A stretch of 5,145 bases of DNA, from NCBI GenBank assembly GCA_947494865.1, contig CANMAT010000376.1, positions 1 through 5,145 on the forward strand, given 5' to 3'. Below are positions 1-5,145 of this stretch, piece by piece. How positions within the stretch are numbered: the stretch's first letter is position 1; every line of letters starts with the position of its first letter. A program made the position numbers and the translations under genes. The notes beneath the pieces were generated by a model. The model was not told the DNA's origin and did not search any database. It saw only the letters and a list, made by a program, of their open reading frames with translations. Source of the stretch: Deltaproteobacteria bacterium. GTDB lineage: Bacteria > Myxococcota_A > Polyangia > Polyangiales > Ga0077539.

Positions 1-2
1 AA

Positions 3-752
3 GAGTGCGCCGTGCGCGAGGGCTGCGACACGCCCTCGTATTGCGGCCCGGGGCTCGGCCGCCCGTGCACCGACGACCTCGCGCCCTTCTGCGGCTGCGA
101 CGGGCGCACCTTCACGGGCAGCTCGACGTGCCCGGTGCGCTCGTACCGCTCCCGCGGGCCGTGCGAGGGCGTCGACGCGGGTCCTGCGCCGGGGTGCGTG
201 TTCCCCGACGGTCGCCGGTGCGCAGTGGGCGCGCGGTGCCCCGCCCCCGACGGCTGCAACACGTGCGCGTGCGGCCGTGACGGCGCCCTCAGCTGCACCG
301 AGATCGCGTGCCCCGACGGCGGCCCGCCGCCCGTCGACGTGCCCCTCCCGCGCGCGTGCCGCGCGTCCACCGAGTGCCCGTCGGGCTCCATGTGCGAAGG
401 CGCCGCGGGCTGCGCCACGCTCTGGACGTGCGTCGCCGCGCGCCCGTGCACCGCCGACCTCGCGCCCTTCTGCGGCTGCGACGGCGTCACCTTCTCGGGC
501 AGCTCGACGTGCCCCGGGCGGCAGTATCAATACCGCGGCGCATGCGCGGCCGCCGACGCAGGCGCCGGGCCCGCGTGCGCGCCGCAAGACGCCCGCGGCG
601 AGGGCGCCTGCGACCTCTTCCTCGGCTACGCGTGGAACGGCACGATGTGCGCAGGCCTCAACGGCTGCCGCTGCGTGGGCGTCGACTGCGCCGCGCTCTC
701 GCGCGACCCCGACGCGTGCCGCGTCGCGCACCTCCCCTGCCTGCCCGACTGA
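3..752 (+). CDS. Cys-rich protein with two Kazal-like modules (5' partial)
   Basis: The reading frame is open from the window edge to TGA at 750-752, leaving 249 visible residues, 34 of them Cys (about 14%). Seen in order: Kazal-like module 1 (6-164), a pacifastin/VWC-like module (195-311; pattern C..DG..C...C....GCNTCACG...G...C....C), Kazal-like module 2 (393-545), and a C-terminal 8-Cys module (576-749) containing LFLGYAWNGT and GCRCVGVDC. Each Kazal-like module has C-x7-C followed by CGCDG.TF.GSSTC. This resembles the Kazal core, but it has 12 rather than 10 residues between Cys and lacks the usual Asn. Short Asp-Ala-Gly/Pro linkers separate modules. Such density implies disulfide bonding outside the cytoplasm, so a secreted or lipoprotein N-terminus is expected upstream but is not visible. 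Protease inhibition is the known role of Kazal and pacifastin folds; here it is only inferred. The GTG at 12 is internal and not a credible start. Confidence 0.8.
   Translation, partial: ECAVREGCDTPSYCGPGLGRPCTDDLAPFCGCDGRTFTGSSTCPVRSYRSRGPCEGVDAGPAPGCVFPDGRRCAVGARCPAPDGCNTCACGRDGALSCTEIACPDGGPPPVDVPLPRACRASTECPSGSMCEGAAGCATLWTCVAARPCTADLAPFCGCDGVTFSGSSTCPGRQYQYRGACAAADAGAGPACAPQDARGEGACDLFLGYAWNGTMCAGLNGCRCVGVDCAALSRDPDACRVAHLPCLPD
61..164 (+). repeat. Intragenic repeat, copy 1 (Kazal-like module core)
   Basis: This 104-bp stretch aligns without gaps to 442-545 at a constant offset of 381 bp (127 codons, in frame). About 72 of the first 80 bases match by eye; the match then weakens but the Tyr, Arg-Gly and final Cys codons are kept. 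At protein level the similarity extends upstream to the Cys at 6, with a two-residue indel. Confidence 0.8.
442..545 (+). repeat. Intragenic repeat, copy 2 (Kazal-like module core)
   Basis: Second copy of the 104-bp in-frame repeat starting at 61. It encodes RPCTADLAPFCGCDG and then TFSGSSTCP. Several differences cluster in the codons just after GCDG, the segment that sits near the reactive-site side in Kazal folds. A DNA-level match this strong points to internal duplication of the module, with the pacifastin-like module lying between the copies. Confidence 0.8.
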
Positions 753-781
753 GCGCGCGCGGCGCGGTGTACACACTCGCC

Positions 782-1603
782 GTGCCTTCCCGGCGCCCGC
801 GCTGGATGCTTCGCGTCGCCCGCGCGCTCGCGATCGCGTACGTTGCCGCCGCCCTCATGCTGGTCGCGCTGCAACGAAGGATTTTGTTTCCCGCGCCGCC
901 GCCGCGCGCCCCCGCCGCGGGCACGGTGCTCGAGGGCCGCTCGGCCGCGGGTCGCCGCGTGGTGGCCCTCTGGTCGCCGCGCGCGCAGAGCCCCTCCGAG
1001 GCGATCACGGTGGCGTACCTCCACGGCAACGGGATGCAGCTCGCCGACTGCGCCGAGCTCGCCCCCGCGCTCAACGCCGAGGGGTGGAACGTGCTCTCCG
1101 TCGAGTACCCCGGCTACGGCCCCCTCGCGGCCGACGCGCCGAGCGAAGAGGCGATCGTCGATGTGGCCGACGGCGCGATGGCGCTGCTCCGCACGCGGCT
1201 CGCGGTGCCGCCCGCGCGCACCGTGCTGCTCGGTCAATCGCTGGGCACCGGCGTCGCGACGGCCCTCGCGGCGCGGGGCGCGGCGGCGCGCGTGGTGCTC
1301 ATGTCGCCGTTTCGCTCGGTGCCCGCGGTGGCGGCGGCGATGCTCCCGTGGTTGCCCGTGCGCTTTCTGGTTCGCGACCGCTTCGACAGCGAGGCGCTCG
1401 CGCCGTCGGTCACGGTGCCCGTGCGGGTGATCCACGGCACCGCCGACGAGGTGATCCCCTTCTCGCACGGCGCGCATCTGGCCACGGTGTTTCCGCGCGG
1501 GGAGCTCGTGCGCATCGAGGGCGGCCACCACAACGACCTCTGGGACGCGCACCTCCACGAGACGCTCATTGCGCTGCGCGGCTTCGTGAGCCGCGACCCG
1601 TAG
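782..1603 (+). CDS. Membrane-anchored alpha/beta hydrolase (YfhR/ABHD13-like)
   Basis: Serine hydrolase of the alpha/beta fold, 273 aa from GTG 782. In-frame alternatives are GTG 767 (278 aa) and ATG 806 (265 aa); none has a clear Shine-Dalgarno, so the start is uncertain. Numbered from ATG 806: an Arg-flanked hydrophobic segment at residues 7-22 (one membrane anchor or uncleaved signal), the oxyanion-hole motif LHGNG at 72-76, EYPGYG at 100-105, the nucleophile elbow GQSLG with Ser145, the acid loop HGTADEVIP with Asp214, and GGHHND with catalytic His241 or His242. The triad is complete and the length fits the YfhR/ABHD13/BEM46-like group, whose bacterial members mostly have unknown substrates. 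The catalytic domain would face the periplasm or membrane surface if the segment is an N-in anchor. The gene follows the Cys-rich gene on the same strand (29 nt gap from GTG 782), so co-transcription is possible, but no functional link is evident. Confidence 0.85.
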   Translation: MPSRRPRWMLRVARALAIAYVAAALMLVALQRRILFPAPPPRAPAAGTVLEGRSAAGRRVVALWSPRAQSPSEAITVAYLHGNGMQLADCAELAPALNAEGWNVLSVEYPGYGPLAADAPSEEAIVDVADGAMALLRTRLAVPPARTVLLGQSLGTGVATALAARGAAARVVLMSPFRSVPAVAAAMLPWLPVRFLVRDRFDSEALAPSVTVPVRVIHGTADEVIPFSHGAHLATVFPRGELVRIEGGHHNDLWDAHLHETLIALRGFVSRDP

Positions 1604-1620
1604 CGGGCGCGGGTCACGGC
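1590..1620. terminator. Hairpin between convergent genes, possible bidirectional terminator
   Basis: Bases 1590-1600 pair with 1610-1620 over 11 positions with a single mismatch (1594 against 1616), mostly G:C, around a 9-nt loop. The stop codon of the plus-strand hydrolase (1601-1603) lies in the loop and the stop codon of the minus-strand gene (1614-1616) lies in the stem. No T-tract follows on either strand, so this is not a textbook intrinsic terminator. A symmetrical hairpin at a tail-to-tail junction could still end transcription in both directions. Confidence 0.45.
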
Positions 1621-2299
1621 GTAGGGGCGTGCGCGCGGCCGAGGGCGACGTAGGGGTCGGCCACCTCGGCGAGCCCTCGCGCCCAGTGGGTGCTGAGGAA
1701 GTGCAGCCACGCCTCGGCGCCCACGTCGCTCGCGCCCACGTTCGAGTGCGTGGCGCGCACGCTGGCCCCGCCGTTGCCAGCCACCACGTCGAACTGGAGC
1801 AGCGCCCCCGTCGCGCGCCCCATCGCGAAGTTGCCCGCGACGGGCGCCGCGCCCGTGGCCGCGAGCCCCGGCGCCGCGCGCAGCACGGGCGGAACGATCG
1901 ACACGCCCATGGCCCGCGCGAGGGTGTAGTTGCACACGTTGGGCACCGTGTCGTCGTCGAGCACCACGCCGAGGAGCGCGCTGGGCACCGCGCGCGAGCC
2001 CCCGGGCGTTAGGCGATGATGATGGGCGCGAAGCGCGCGGTGTCGACGCGCAGGCGCACGCCCGTGGCGGTGGTGGAATGGGCCGCGATGAAGCGCTGGT
2101 CGGGCCACTGATCGATCGTGCCCGACGACGGATCCCAGAGACCGACGGTGCACGCGGGCGCGGCGTCGACGGGCTTCGGCGCGGCGTCTCCAACAACGTC
2201 GGCGTCGGGCGTCGCGGCGTCACGCGGCGCGTCGACGGGCGCGGTGCCGCAGCCGACGCACAGCAACCACGCGAACCCCAACGCCCCGCGCGTGTTCAT
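1614..2299 (-). pseudogene. Broken lipoprotein gene with alpha/beta-hydrolase-like C-terminus
   Basis: Two pieces in different frames. Piece 1 starts at ATG 2299 and gives 96 aa: a hydrophobic signal (residues 5-16) ending in CVGC with likely lipidated Cys17 (imperfect lipobox, Cys at -3), an Asp/Ala/Pro linker (19-49), then a segment with GTIDQWPDQRF and TGVRLRVDTARFAPIIIA, ending at TAA 2011-2009. Piece 2, one base off, is codon-biased coding from about 2012 to TGA at 1614-1616, about 132 aa, with VVLDDDTVPN (1941-1966), PVAGN, and RATHSNVG (His at 1746-1748). DxxVP and a late His match the Asp and His regions of alpha/beta hydrolases, but no HG(N/G) oxyanion or GxSxG motif lies between the pieces. 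One extra base near 2012 would join them into 228 aa. I infer a lipoprotein hydrolase that lost its core and its frame. A sequencing error alone would explain the frame but not the missing nucleophile. The family assignment is moderate at best. Piece 2 could start at GTG 1988 (124 aa), but has no signal peptide there. Confidence 0.6.
2009..2299 (-). CDS. N-terminal lipoprotein fragment as it stands (96 aa)
   Basis: This is what would be translated if the frame break is real: a short lipoprotein with Cys17 as acylation site, a low-complexity Asp/Ala/Pro linker and about 45 residues of folded-looking sequence. Third codon positions are G or C right up to the stop, so selection on this frame reached the break. 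The extension upstream to 2395 in the same frame is Arg-rich and precedes the signal peptide, so ATG 2299 is preferred. No strong Shine-Dalgarno is seen upstream of it. It is listed separately so that either the fragment or the whole remnant can be used. Confidence 0.5.
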   Translation of the reverse strand: MNTRGALGFAWLLCVGCGTAPVDAPRDAATPDADVVGDAAPKPVDAAPACTVGLWDPSSGTIDQWPDQRFIAAHSTTATGVRLRVDTARFAPIIIA

Positions 2300-2312
2300 C
2301 GCGCGCCAGGAT

Positions 2313-2329
2313 AGGTCGTCGCGAGACCT
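2313..2329. promoter_or_regulatory. Short inverted repeat upstream of the lipoprotein gene
   Basis: Perfect 5-bp arms AGGTC and GACCT flank a 7-nt centre that itself contains TCGCGA. The site sits 13 nt upstream of the minus-strand ATG at 2299, where an operator or leader hairpin could act. Arms this short arise often by chance in GC-rich DNA, so this is a weak candidate. Confidence 0.2.
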
Positions 2330-2480
2330 CCATTGAAGGACCGCTACGTGGGCCCTCGGCACGCGCGATGTGCACCGTCGGCGCACGGCGCGCACCGTTA
2401 CGCTCCGCGTGCGCGAGCCGCCTTCGTTCTCTTCGGATCACGCATCGGCGTAGATGGTTTCTTCGATGTGTGCGGGCAAT

Positions 2481-2499
2481 ATGCGCTTGCTGTGCGCAT
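2481..2499. promoter_or_regulatory. Inverted repeat in the kinase leader
   Basis: Perfect 6-bp arms ATGCGC and GCGCAT are separated by 7 nt, centred about 50 bp before the kinase start. The right arm overlaps the second CGCATCGGC repeat. This could be a regulator half-site pair or part of an RNA leader; neither can be settled from the sequence alone. Confidence 0.25.
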
Positions 2500-2526
2500 C
2501 GGCCTGCGCTTCACTCGCATCGAGAT

Positions 2527-2535
2527 AGGGGTAGG
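2527..2535 (+). promoter_or_regulatory. Ribosome binding site that fixes the kinase start
   Basis: AGGGG at 2527-2531 lies 8 nt before ATG 2540, followed by a second AGG at 2533-2535. This is the only good purine-rich site in the leader, and it selects ATG 2540 over the longer open frame upstream. Confidence 0.65.
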
Positions 2536-2539
2536 TACG

Positions 2540-4441
2540 ATGTCCGATCGACCGTCGGGTCTACAGACACGCACAGGGCTGTTCGCTCTTTGTCGCGCCG
2601 CGAAGGAGCTCAACCACGACCTCGACGCGCGCAACGTGTTGCAGATCGTGGCCTCGTGCGCGGCGGAGGGCCTCGGCGCCGACCTCGTGGTCGCGACGGC
2701 GCATCACACCAGCCCCCGCGAGGCCGCGCGCGCCGCGGTGGGCCTCGACGCGGTGACCCTCGCCGGCCTCGACGCCTCGAGCGACGGAGCGTCCCTCGCA
2801 GCGTCGCTCGCACACATCGCGCGCACCGCGACCAGCGCCGCGATCGCCCGCGGGGCGCGCACGCACGGCGCCCTCGTGGTGGGCTGGCGCGAGGCCGATC
2901 GCACCGTGACCGACGACGATCGCACGCTGCTCGACGCCCTCGCCGCGCTCGCCGCGCAGGCGCTCGCGCTCGCCCGGTGGCCCTCGGGCATCGCCGACCT
3001 GAGCGTGGCGTCCGACGCGCTCCATCGGGCCATCTTGAGCAACTACCCGTCGGGCGCGGTGGTGGTGTTCGACCACGCGCTTCGGTACACCTTCGCCGAG
3101 GGCAAGGGGCTCGCGGAGGTGGGCCTCAGCCGCGCCGTCCTCGAGGGGCGCACGATCTACGAGGTGTTCCCCCCCGAGACGAGCGCGGCCATCGAGGGCG
3201 ACTATCGCGCGGCGCTCGAGGGGCGCGTGACGCGCAACGAGATCACCTACAACGGCAAGACCTACCTCACGAGCACCATCCCCGTGCGCGACGTCGACGG
3301 CGCGGTGCTCGGCGGCATGGTCGTCACGCACGACCTCTCCGACCGCGTCGCCGCCGAGGTGGCCCTGCGCGAGAGCGAGGCGCGCTATCGGCTGCTCTTC
3401 GAACGCGCCAACGAGGCCATCTGGATCCTCGAGGCCGAGGGGCCCGAGGCGGGCACCATCCGCGCCGCCAACGCCGCGTCGGCGCGCATGCACGGGTACA
3501 CCGTCGACGAGCTCGTGGGGCGGTCGATCACCATGCTCGACGTGCCCGACGTGGCCGCCGACGCGCCCGACAAGATCCGTCGCATCCTCGCCGGCGAGTG
3601 GGTCGACGGCCAGGTGCCCCACGTGCGCAAAGACGGCACGCGCTTCCCCGTGGAGTTTACCGCGGGGCTCATCGACATGGGCCCGCGGAGGTACATCCTC
3701 GCCTTCAGCCGCGACGTCACCGAGCGCGTCCGCGCGCGCGAGCGCGCCGACGACATGATGCGCGAGCTCGAGGGCTTCAGCTGGTCCGTCGCGCACGACC
3801 TCCGCGCGCCGCTGCGAATCATCGACGGGTACAGCCAGGCCCTCGCCGAAGACTGCAGCGCCGCGCTCGACGGCGACGGCCAGCGCTTCCTCGGATACAT
3901 CCGCGAGTCGACGCGGCAGATGGGGCAGCTCATCGACGACCTGCTCACGCTCTCGCGGGTCACGCGCAGCGAGGTGCGGGCCGAGCCCGTCGACCTCGCG
4001 CAGATCGCCCGCGACGCCGCGCGGCGCCTCGCGCACCTCAACCCGGAGCGCGCGGTGACCCTCGCGCTCCCGCCCTCCATCCCCGCGCTCGGCGACGCGC
4101 GGCTCCTCCGCGTGGTGCTCGACAACCTCCTCGGCAACGCGTGGAAGTTCAGCGCCCAGCGCGGCGACGCGCGCGTCGAGGTGGGCGAGGCCCTGCACGA
4201 CGGCGAACGCGTGTTCTTCGTGCGCGACAACGGTGCGGGCTTCGACATGACCTACGCCGACAAGCTCTTCGGCGTGTTTCAGCGGCTCCACAGCGCCGCG
4301 GAGTTTGACGGCACCGGCGTGGGTCTTGCCATCGTGCGGCGCATCGTTCGAAGGCACCGCGGCCGCGTCTGGGCCGACGGCGCCGTCGGCGTCGGAGCGA
4401 CCTTCTTCTTCACCCTCGACTCGGAGGCGCAGGCGTCATGA
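2540..4441 (+). CDS. Cytoplasmic GAF-PAS-PAS sensor histidine kinase
   Basis: 633 aa with no signal peptide or membrane segment, so a soluble kinase. Domains: GAF-like (about 10-148, ending in the typical Thr-Val-Thr-Asp-Asp-Asp-Arg and LLDALAALAAQAL helix), PAS 1 (about 159-272, PAS_4-like, with YTFAEGKGL and PVRDVDG), PAS 2 (about 275-396, beginning ESEARYRLLFERANEAIW and ending SRDVTER), HisKA with phospho-acceptor His419 in SVAHDLRAPLR, then HATPase_c with N-box DNLLGNAWKF (Asn529, Asn533), G1 DNGAGF (563-568) and G2 GTGVGL (591-596). All catalytic motifs are intact. The FSWSVAHDLRAPLR form and WKF N-box match the phytochrome-type kinase class that pairs with Rcp1-like receivers. The GAF has only Cys18 and Cys40 near its start, so no bilin-binding Cys is evident. 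Its stop overlaps the next gene by 4 bp, indicating translational coupling to the receiver. The signal sensed is unknown. Confidence 0.93.
   Translation: MSDRPSGLQTRTGLFALCRAAKELNHDLDARNVLQIVASCAAEGLGADLVVATAHHTSPREAARAAVGLDAVTLAGLDASSDGASLAASLAHIARTATSAAIARGARTHGALVVGWREADRTVTDDDRTLLDALAALAAQALALARWPSGIADLSVASDALHRAILSNYPSGAVVVFDHALRYTFAEGKGLAEVGLSRAVLEGRTIYEVFPPETSAAIEGDYRAALEGRVTRNEITYNGKTYLTSTIPVRDVDGAVLGGMVVTHDLSDRVAAEVALRESEARYRLLFERANEAIWILEAEGPEAGTIRAANAASARMHGYTVDELVGRSITMLDVPDVAADAPDKIRRILAGEWVDGQVPHVRKDGTRFPVEFTAGLIDMGPRRYILAFSRDVTERVRARERADDMMRELEGFSWSVAHDLRAPLRIIDGYSQALAEDCSAALDGDGQRFLGYIRESTRQMGQLIDDLLTLSRVTRSEVRAEPVDLAQIARDAARRLAHLNPERAVTLALPPSIPALGDARLLRVVLDNLLGNAWKFSAQRGDARVEVGEALHDGERVFFVRDNGAGFDMTYADKLFGVFQRLHSAAEFDGTGVGLAIVRRIVRRHRGRVWADGAVGVGATFFFTLDSEAQAS
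4423..4427 (+). promoter_or_regulatory. Ribosome binding site of the single-domain receiver
   Basis: GGAGG inside the last codons of the kinase gene lies 10 nt before ATG 4438. Together with the ATGA stop/start overlap, it supports translation of the receiver coupled to the kinase. Confidence 0.5.
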
Positions 4442-4884
4442 ACGCATCGCTCATTCTCCTCGTGGAAGACAACCCCGGCGACGCCGAGCTCACGCAGCGC
4501 GCGCTCAAGAAGAGCAACGTGGGCAATCCCATCGCGCACGTCCGCGACGGGGCCGAGGCGCTCGATTTTCTCTTCCGCCAGGGGGCCCACGCCGATCGCG
4601 CGCCGGCCGACATGCCGCGGCTCGTTCTGCTCGACCTCAAGCTCCCGAAGGTCGACGGCCTCGAGGTGCTCCGCGCGCTGCGCGCCGACGAGCGCACGAA
4701 GCTCCTGCCCGTGGTGATGCTCACCTCGTCGGACGAGGAGCAGGACGTCGTGCGGAGCTACGGCCTCGGCGCCAACAGCTTCGTGCGCAAGCCCGTCGAC
4801 TTCGCGCAGTTCGTCGAAGCCACGCGCATCCTCGGGCTCTACTGGCTCGTGGTGAACCGGCCGCCGCCCGCGGTCGTGGGTTGA
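4438..4884 (+). CDS. Single-domain response regulator, Rcp1-like (CheY fold)
   Basis: 148 aa consisting of one receiver domain and no output domain. Seen: acidic pair Glu10-Asp11 in LLVEDNPGDAELT, phospho-acceptor Asp66 in LLDLKLPKVDG, switch Thr96 in VVMLTSSDEEQDV, and Lys118 in FVRKPVDF. The segment SYGLGANSF plus the PVDFAQF tail and a Trp near the end (YWLVV) are typical of the Rcp1-like family, first known as partners of cyanobacterial phytochrome Cph1. It overlaps the kinase gene by 4 bp, so it is very likely the direct phosphoryl acceptor of that kinase. Without an output domain it must act by protein contact or as an intermediate in a relay. The next gene begins 3 nt after its stop in the same frame. 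Confidence 0.93.
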   Translation: MNASLILLVEDNPGDAELTQRALKKSNVGNPIAHVRDGAEALDFLFRQGAHADRAPADMPRLVLLDLKLPKVDGLEVLRALRADERTKLLPVVMLTSSDEEQDVVRSYGLGANSFVRKPVDFAQFVEATRILGLYWLVVNRPPPAVVG

Positions 4885-4887
4885 GCC

Positions 4888-5145
4888 ATGGCGCAACCCC
4901 TCGCAGCGCTGCTGGTCGAAGACGTCGAGCGCGACGCGCAGCTCCTCGTGCGTGAGCTCCGACACGGAGGCTTCGATCCGACGTGGGAGCGCGTCGAGTC
5001 GAAGGCCGCCATGGCCGAGGCGCTCTCGCGCCGCCGGTGGGACGTGGTGCTCTCGGACTACTCGCTCCCGGCGTTTAGCGGCCCCGCGGCCCTCGCGCTG
5101 GTGAAGGAGCGCGCCCTCGACCTGCCCTTCGTGATCGTGTCAGGC
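4888..5145 (+). CDS. Receiver-domain protein, N-terminal part (3' partial)
   Basis: ATG 4888 begins 3 nt after the preceding stop; 86 residues are visible and the frame is open at the window end. The receiver domain shows Glu11-Asp12 in LLVEDVERDAQLL, phospho-acceptor Asp57 in VVLSDYSLPAFSG, and Ser85 in FVIVSG at the switch position. The Lys of the fifth strand lies beyond the edge. The WDVVLSDYSLP and LPFVIVSG wording is typical of receivers placed at the N-terminus of hybrid proteins (receiver-PAS-histidine kinase, or receiver-GGDEF/EAL), so a longer multidomain protein is likely but not proven. No strong Shine-Dalgarno is present; translational coupling to the upstream receiver is likely. 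It is probably the third member of the kinase operon. Confidence 0.88.
   Translation, partial: MAQPLAALLVEDVERDAQLLVRELRHGGFDPTWERVESKAAMAEALSRRRWDVVLSDYSLPAFSGPAALALVKERALDLPFVIVSG

Larger units (their letters stand above)
2300..2539. other. Divergent intergenic leader
   Basis: This 240-bp gap separates the minus-strand lipoprotein start from the plus-strand kinase start and must hold the promoters for both. From about 2420 to 2540 it is clearly less GC-rich than the flanking genes. I see no convincing -35/-10 pair and no -24/-12 sigma-54 element on either strand. The heptamer CGCATCG occurs at 2441, 2495 and 2516; the first two are part of a 9-bp direct repeat, CGCATCGGC. The kinase frame stays open upstream to 2333, but that stretch lacks domain-like sequence and is not counted as coding. 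Confidence 0.5.

Noticed and set aside
308..781. Long N-terminal extension of the alpha/beta hydrolase frame overlapping the Cys-rich gene.
   Set aside because: The extension is Arg/Pro-rich low-complexity sequence out of frame with the well-supported Cys-rich protein. The hydrolase begins naturally with its membrane segment after 767.
2015..2023. GATGATGAT triplet run next to the frame break, considered as a slippage site.
   Set aside because: Triplet slippage would preserve the reading frame, and no X-XXY-YYZ slippery heptamer for programmed frameshifting is present.
2013..2153. Upstream part of the minus-strand frame that begins at ATG 2153 and runs into the hydrolase-like fragment.
   Set aside because: This stretch is His/Arg-rich and overlaps the lipoprotein fragment, whose codon bias is clearly better. 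It only looks open because of composition.
2487..2515. Possible sigma-70-type promoter TTGCTG-N17-TTCACT before the kinase.
   Set aside because: Only about half of the consensus bases match in each box, which is not enough in a genome whose promoter consensus is unknown.
2333..2539. Upstream extension of the kinase reading frame.
   Set aside because: No start codon with a ribosome site, no domain similarity and lower GC; the AGGGG site before ATG 2540 marks the true start.
2561..4357. A 598-codon open frame on the minus strand opposite the kinase gene.
   Set aside because: It is the antisense shadow of a GC-rich gene with G/C third positions. The translation is His/Glu/Arg/Gly-rich with no domain, while the plus strand encodes a complete kinase.
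1..5145. CRISPR arrays, tRNA or rRNA genes, insertion sequences, phage or defence genes.
   Set aside because: No regularly spaced repeats, no structural RNA signatures and no transposase or integrase motifs were found on either strand.

Overview
The window is very GC-rich and its codons end almost always in G or C. The gene content suggests a myxobacterium-like organism (Myxococcota): a secreted cysteine-rich protein with Kazal-like modules, a lipoprotein with an Asp/Ala/Pro linker, and a soluble multi-sensor histidine kinase with stand-alone receivers. This placement is inferred from style and family recall, not from a marker gene.

Layout. (1) Positions 3-752, plus strand: the C-terminal 249 residues of a Cys-rich extracellular-type protein with two duplicated Kazal-like modules, a pacifastin/VWC-like module between them, and an 8-Cys tail; its 5' end is outside the window. 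(2) 782 (or 767/806)-1603, plus: a membrane-anchored alpha/beta hydrolase with a complete Ser-Asp-His triad. (3) 1590-1620: a strong hairpin spanning both convergent stop codons, a possible bidirectional terminator. (4) 1614-2299, minus: a broken lipoprotein gene. A lipoprotein N-terminus ends at a stop at 2009-2011, and a good coding frame resumes one base off. The downstream part looks like the end of another alpha/beta hydrolase (Asp and His present), but no nucleophile Ser motif is present, so it is probably an internally deleted, frameshifted remnant. (5) 2300-2539: a divergent intergenic leader with visibly lower GC, two short inverted repeats and a repeated heptamer. (6) 2540-5145, plus: a signalling operon made of a GAF-PAS-PAS histidine kinase, a single-domain Rcp1-like response regulator overlapping it by 4 bp, and a further receiver-start protein 3 nt downstream that is cut by the window end.

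The last three genes probably form one phosphorelay unit: the cytoplasmic kinase senses through GAF/PAS domains, phosphorylates the CheY-like receiver at Asp66, and possibly communicates with the receiver (Asp57) of the following protein. The kinase's input and the relay's output cannot be read from this window. I found no CRISPR array, tRNA, rRNA, insertion sequence or recognisable defence system. The most unusual items are the broken lipoprotein/hydrolase and the modular Cys-rich protein.
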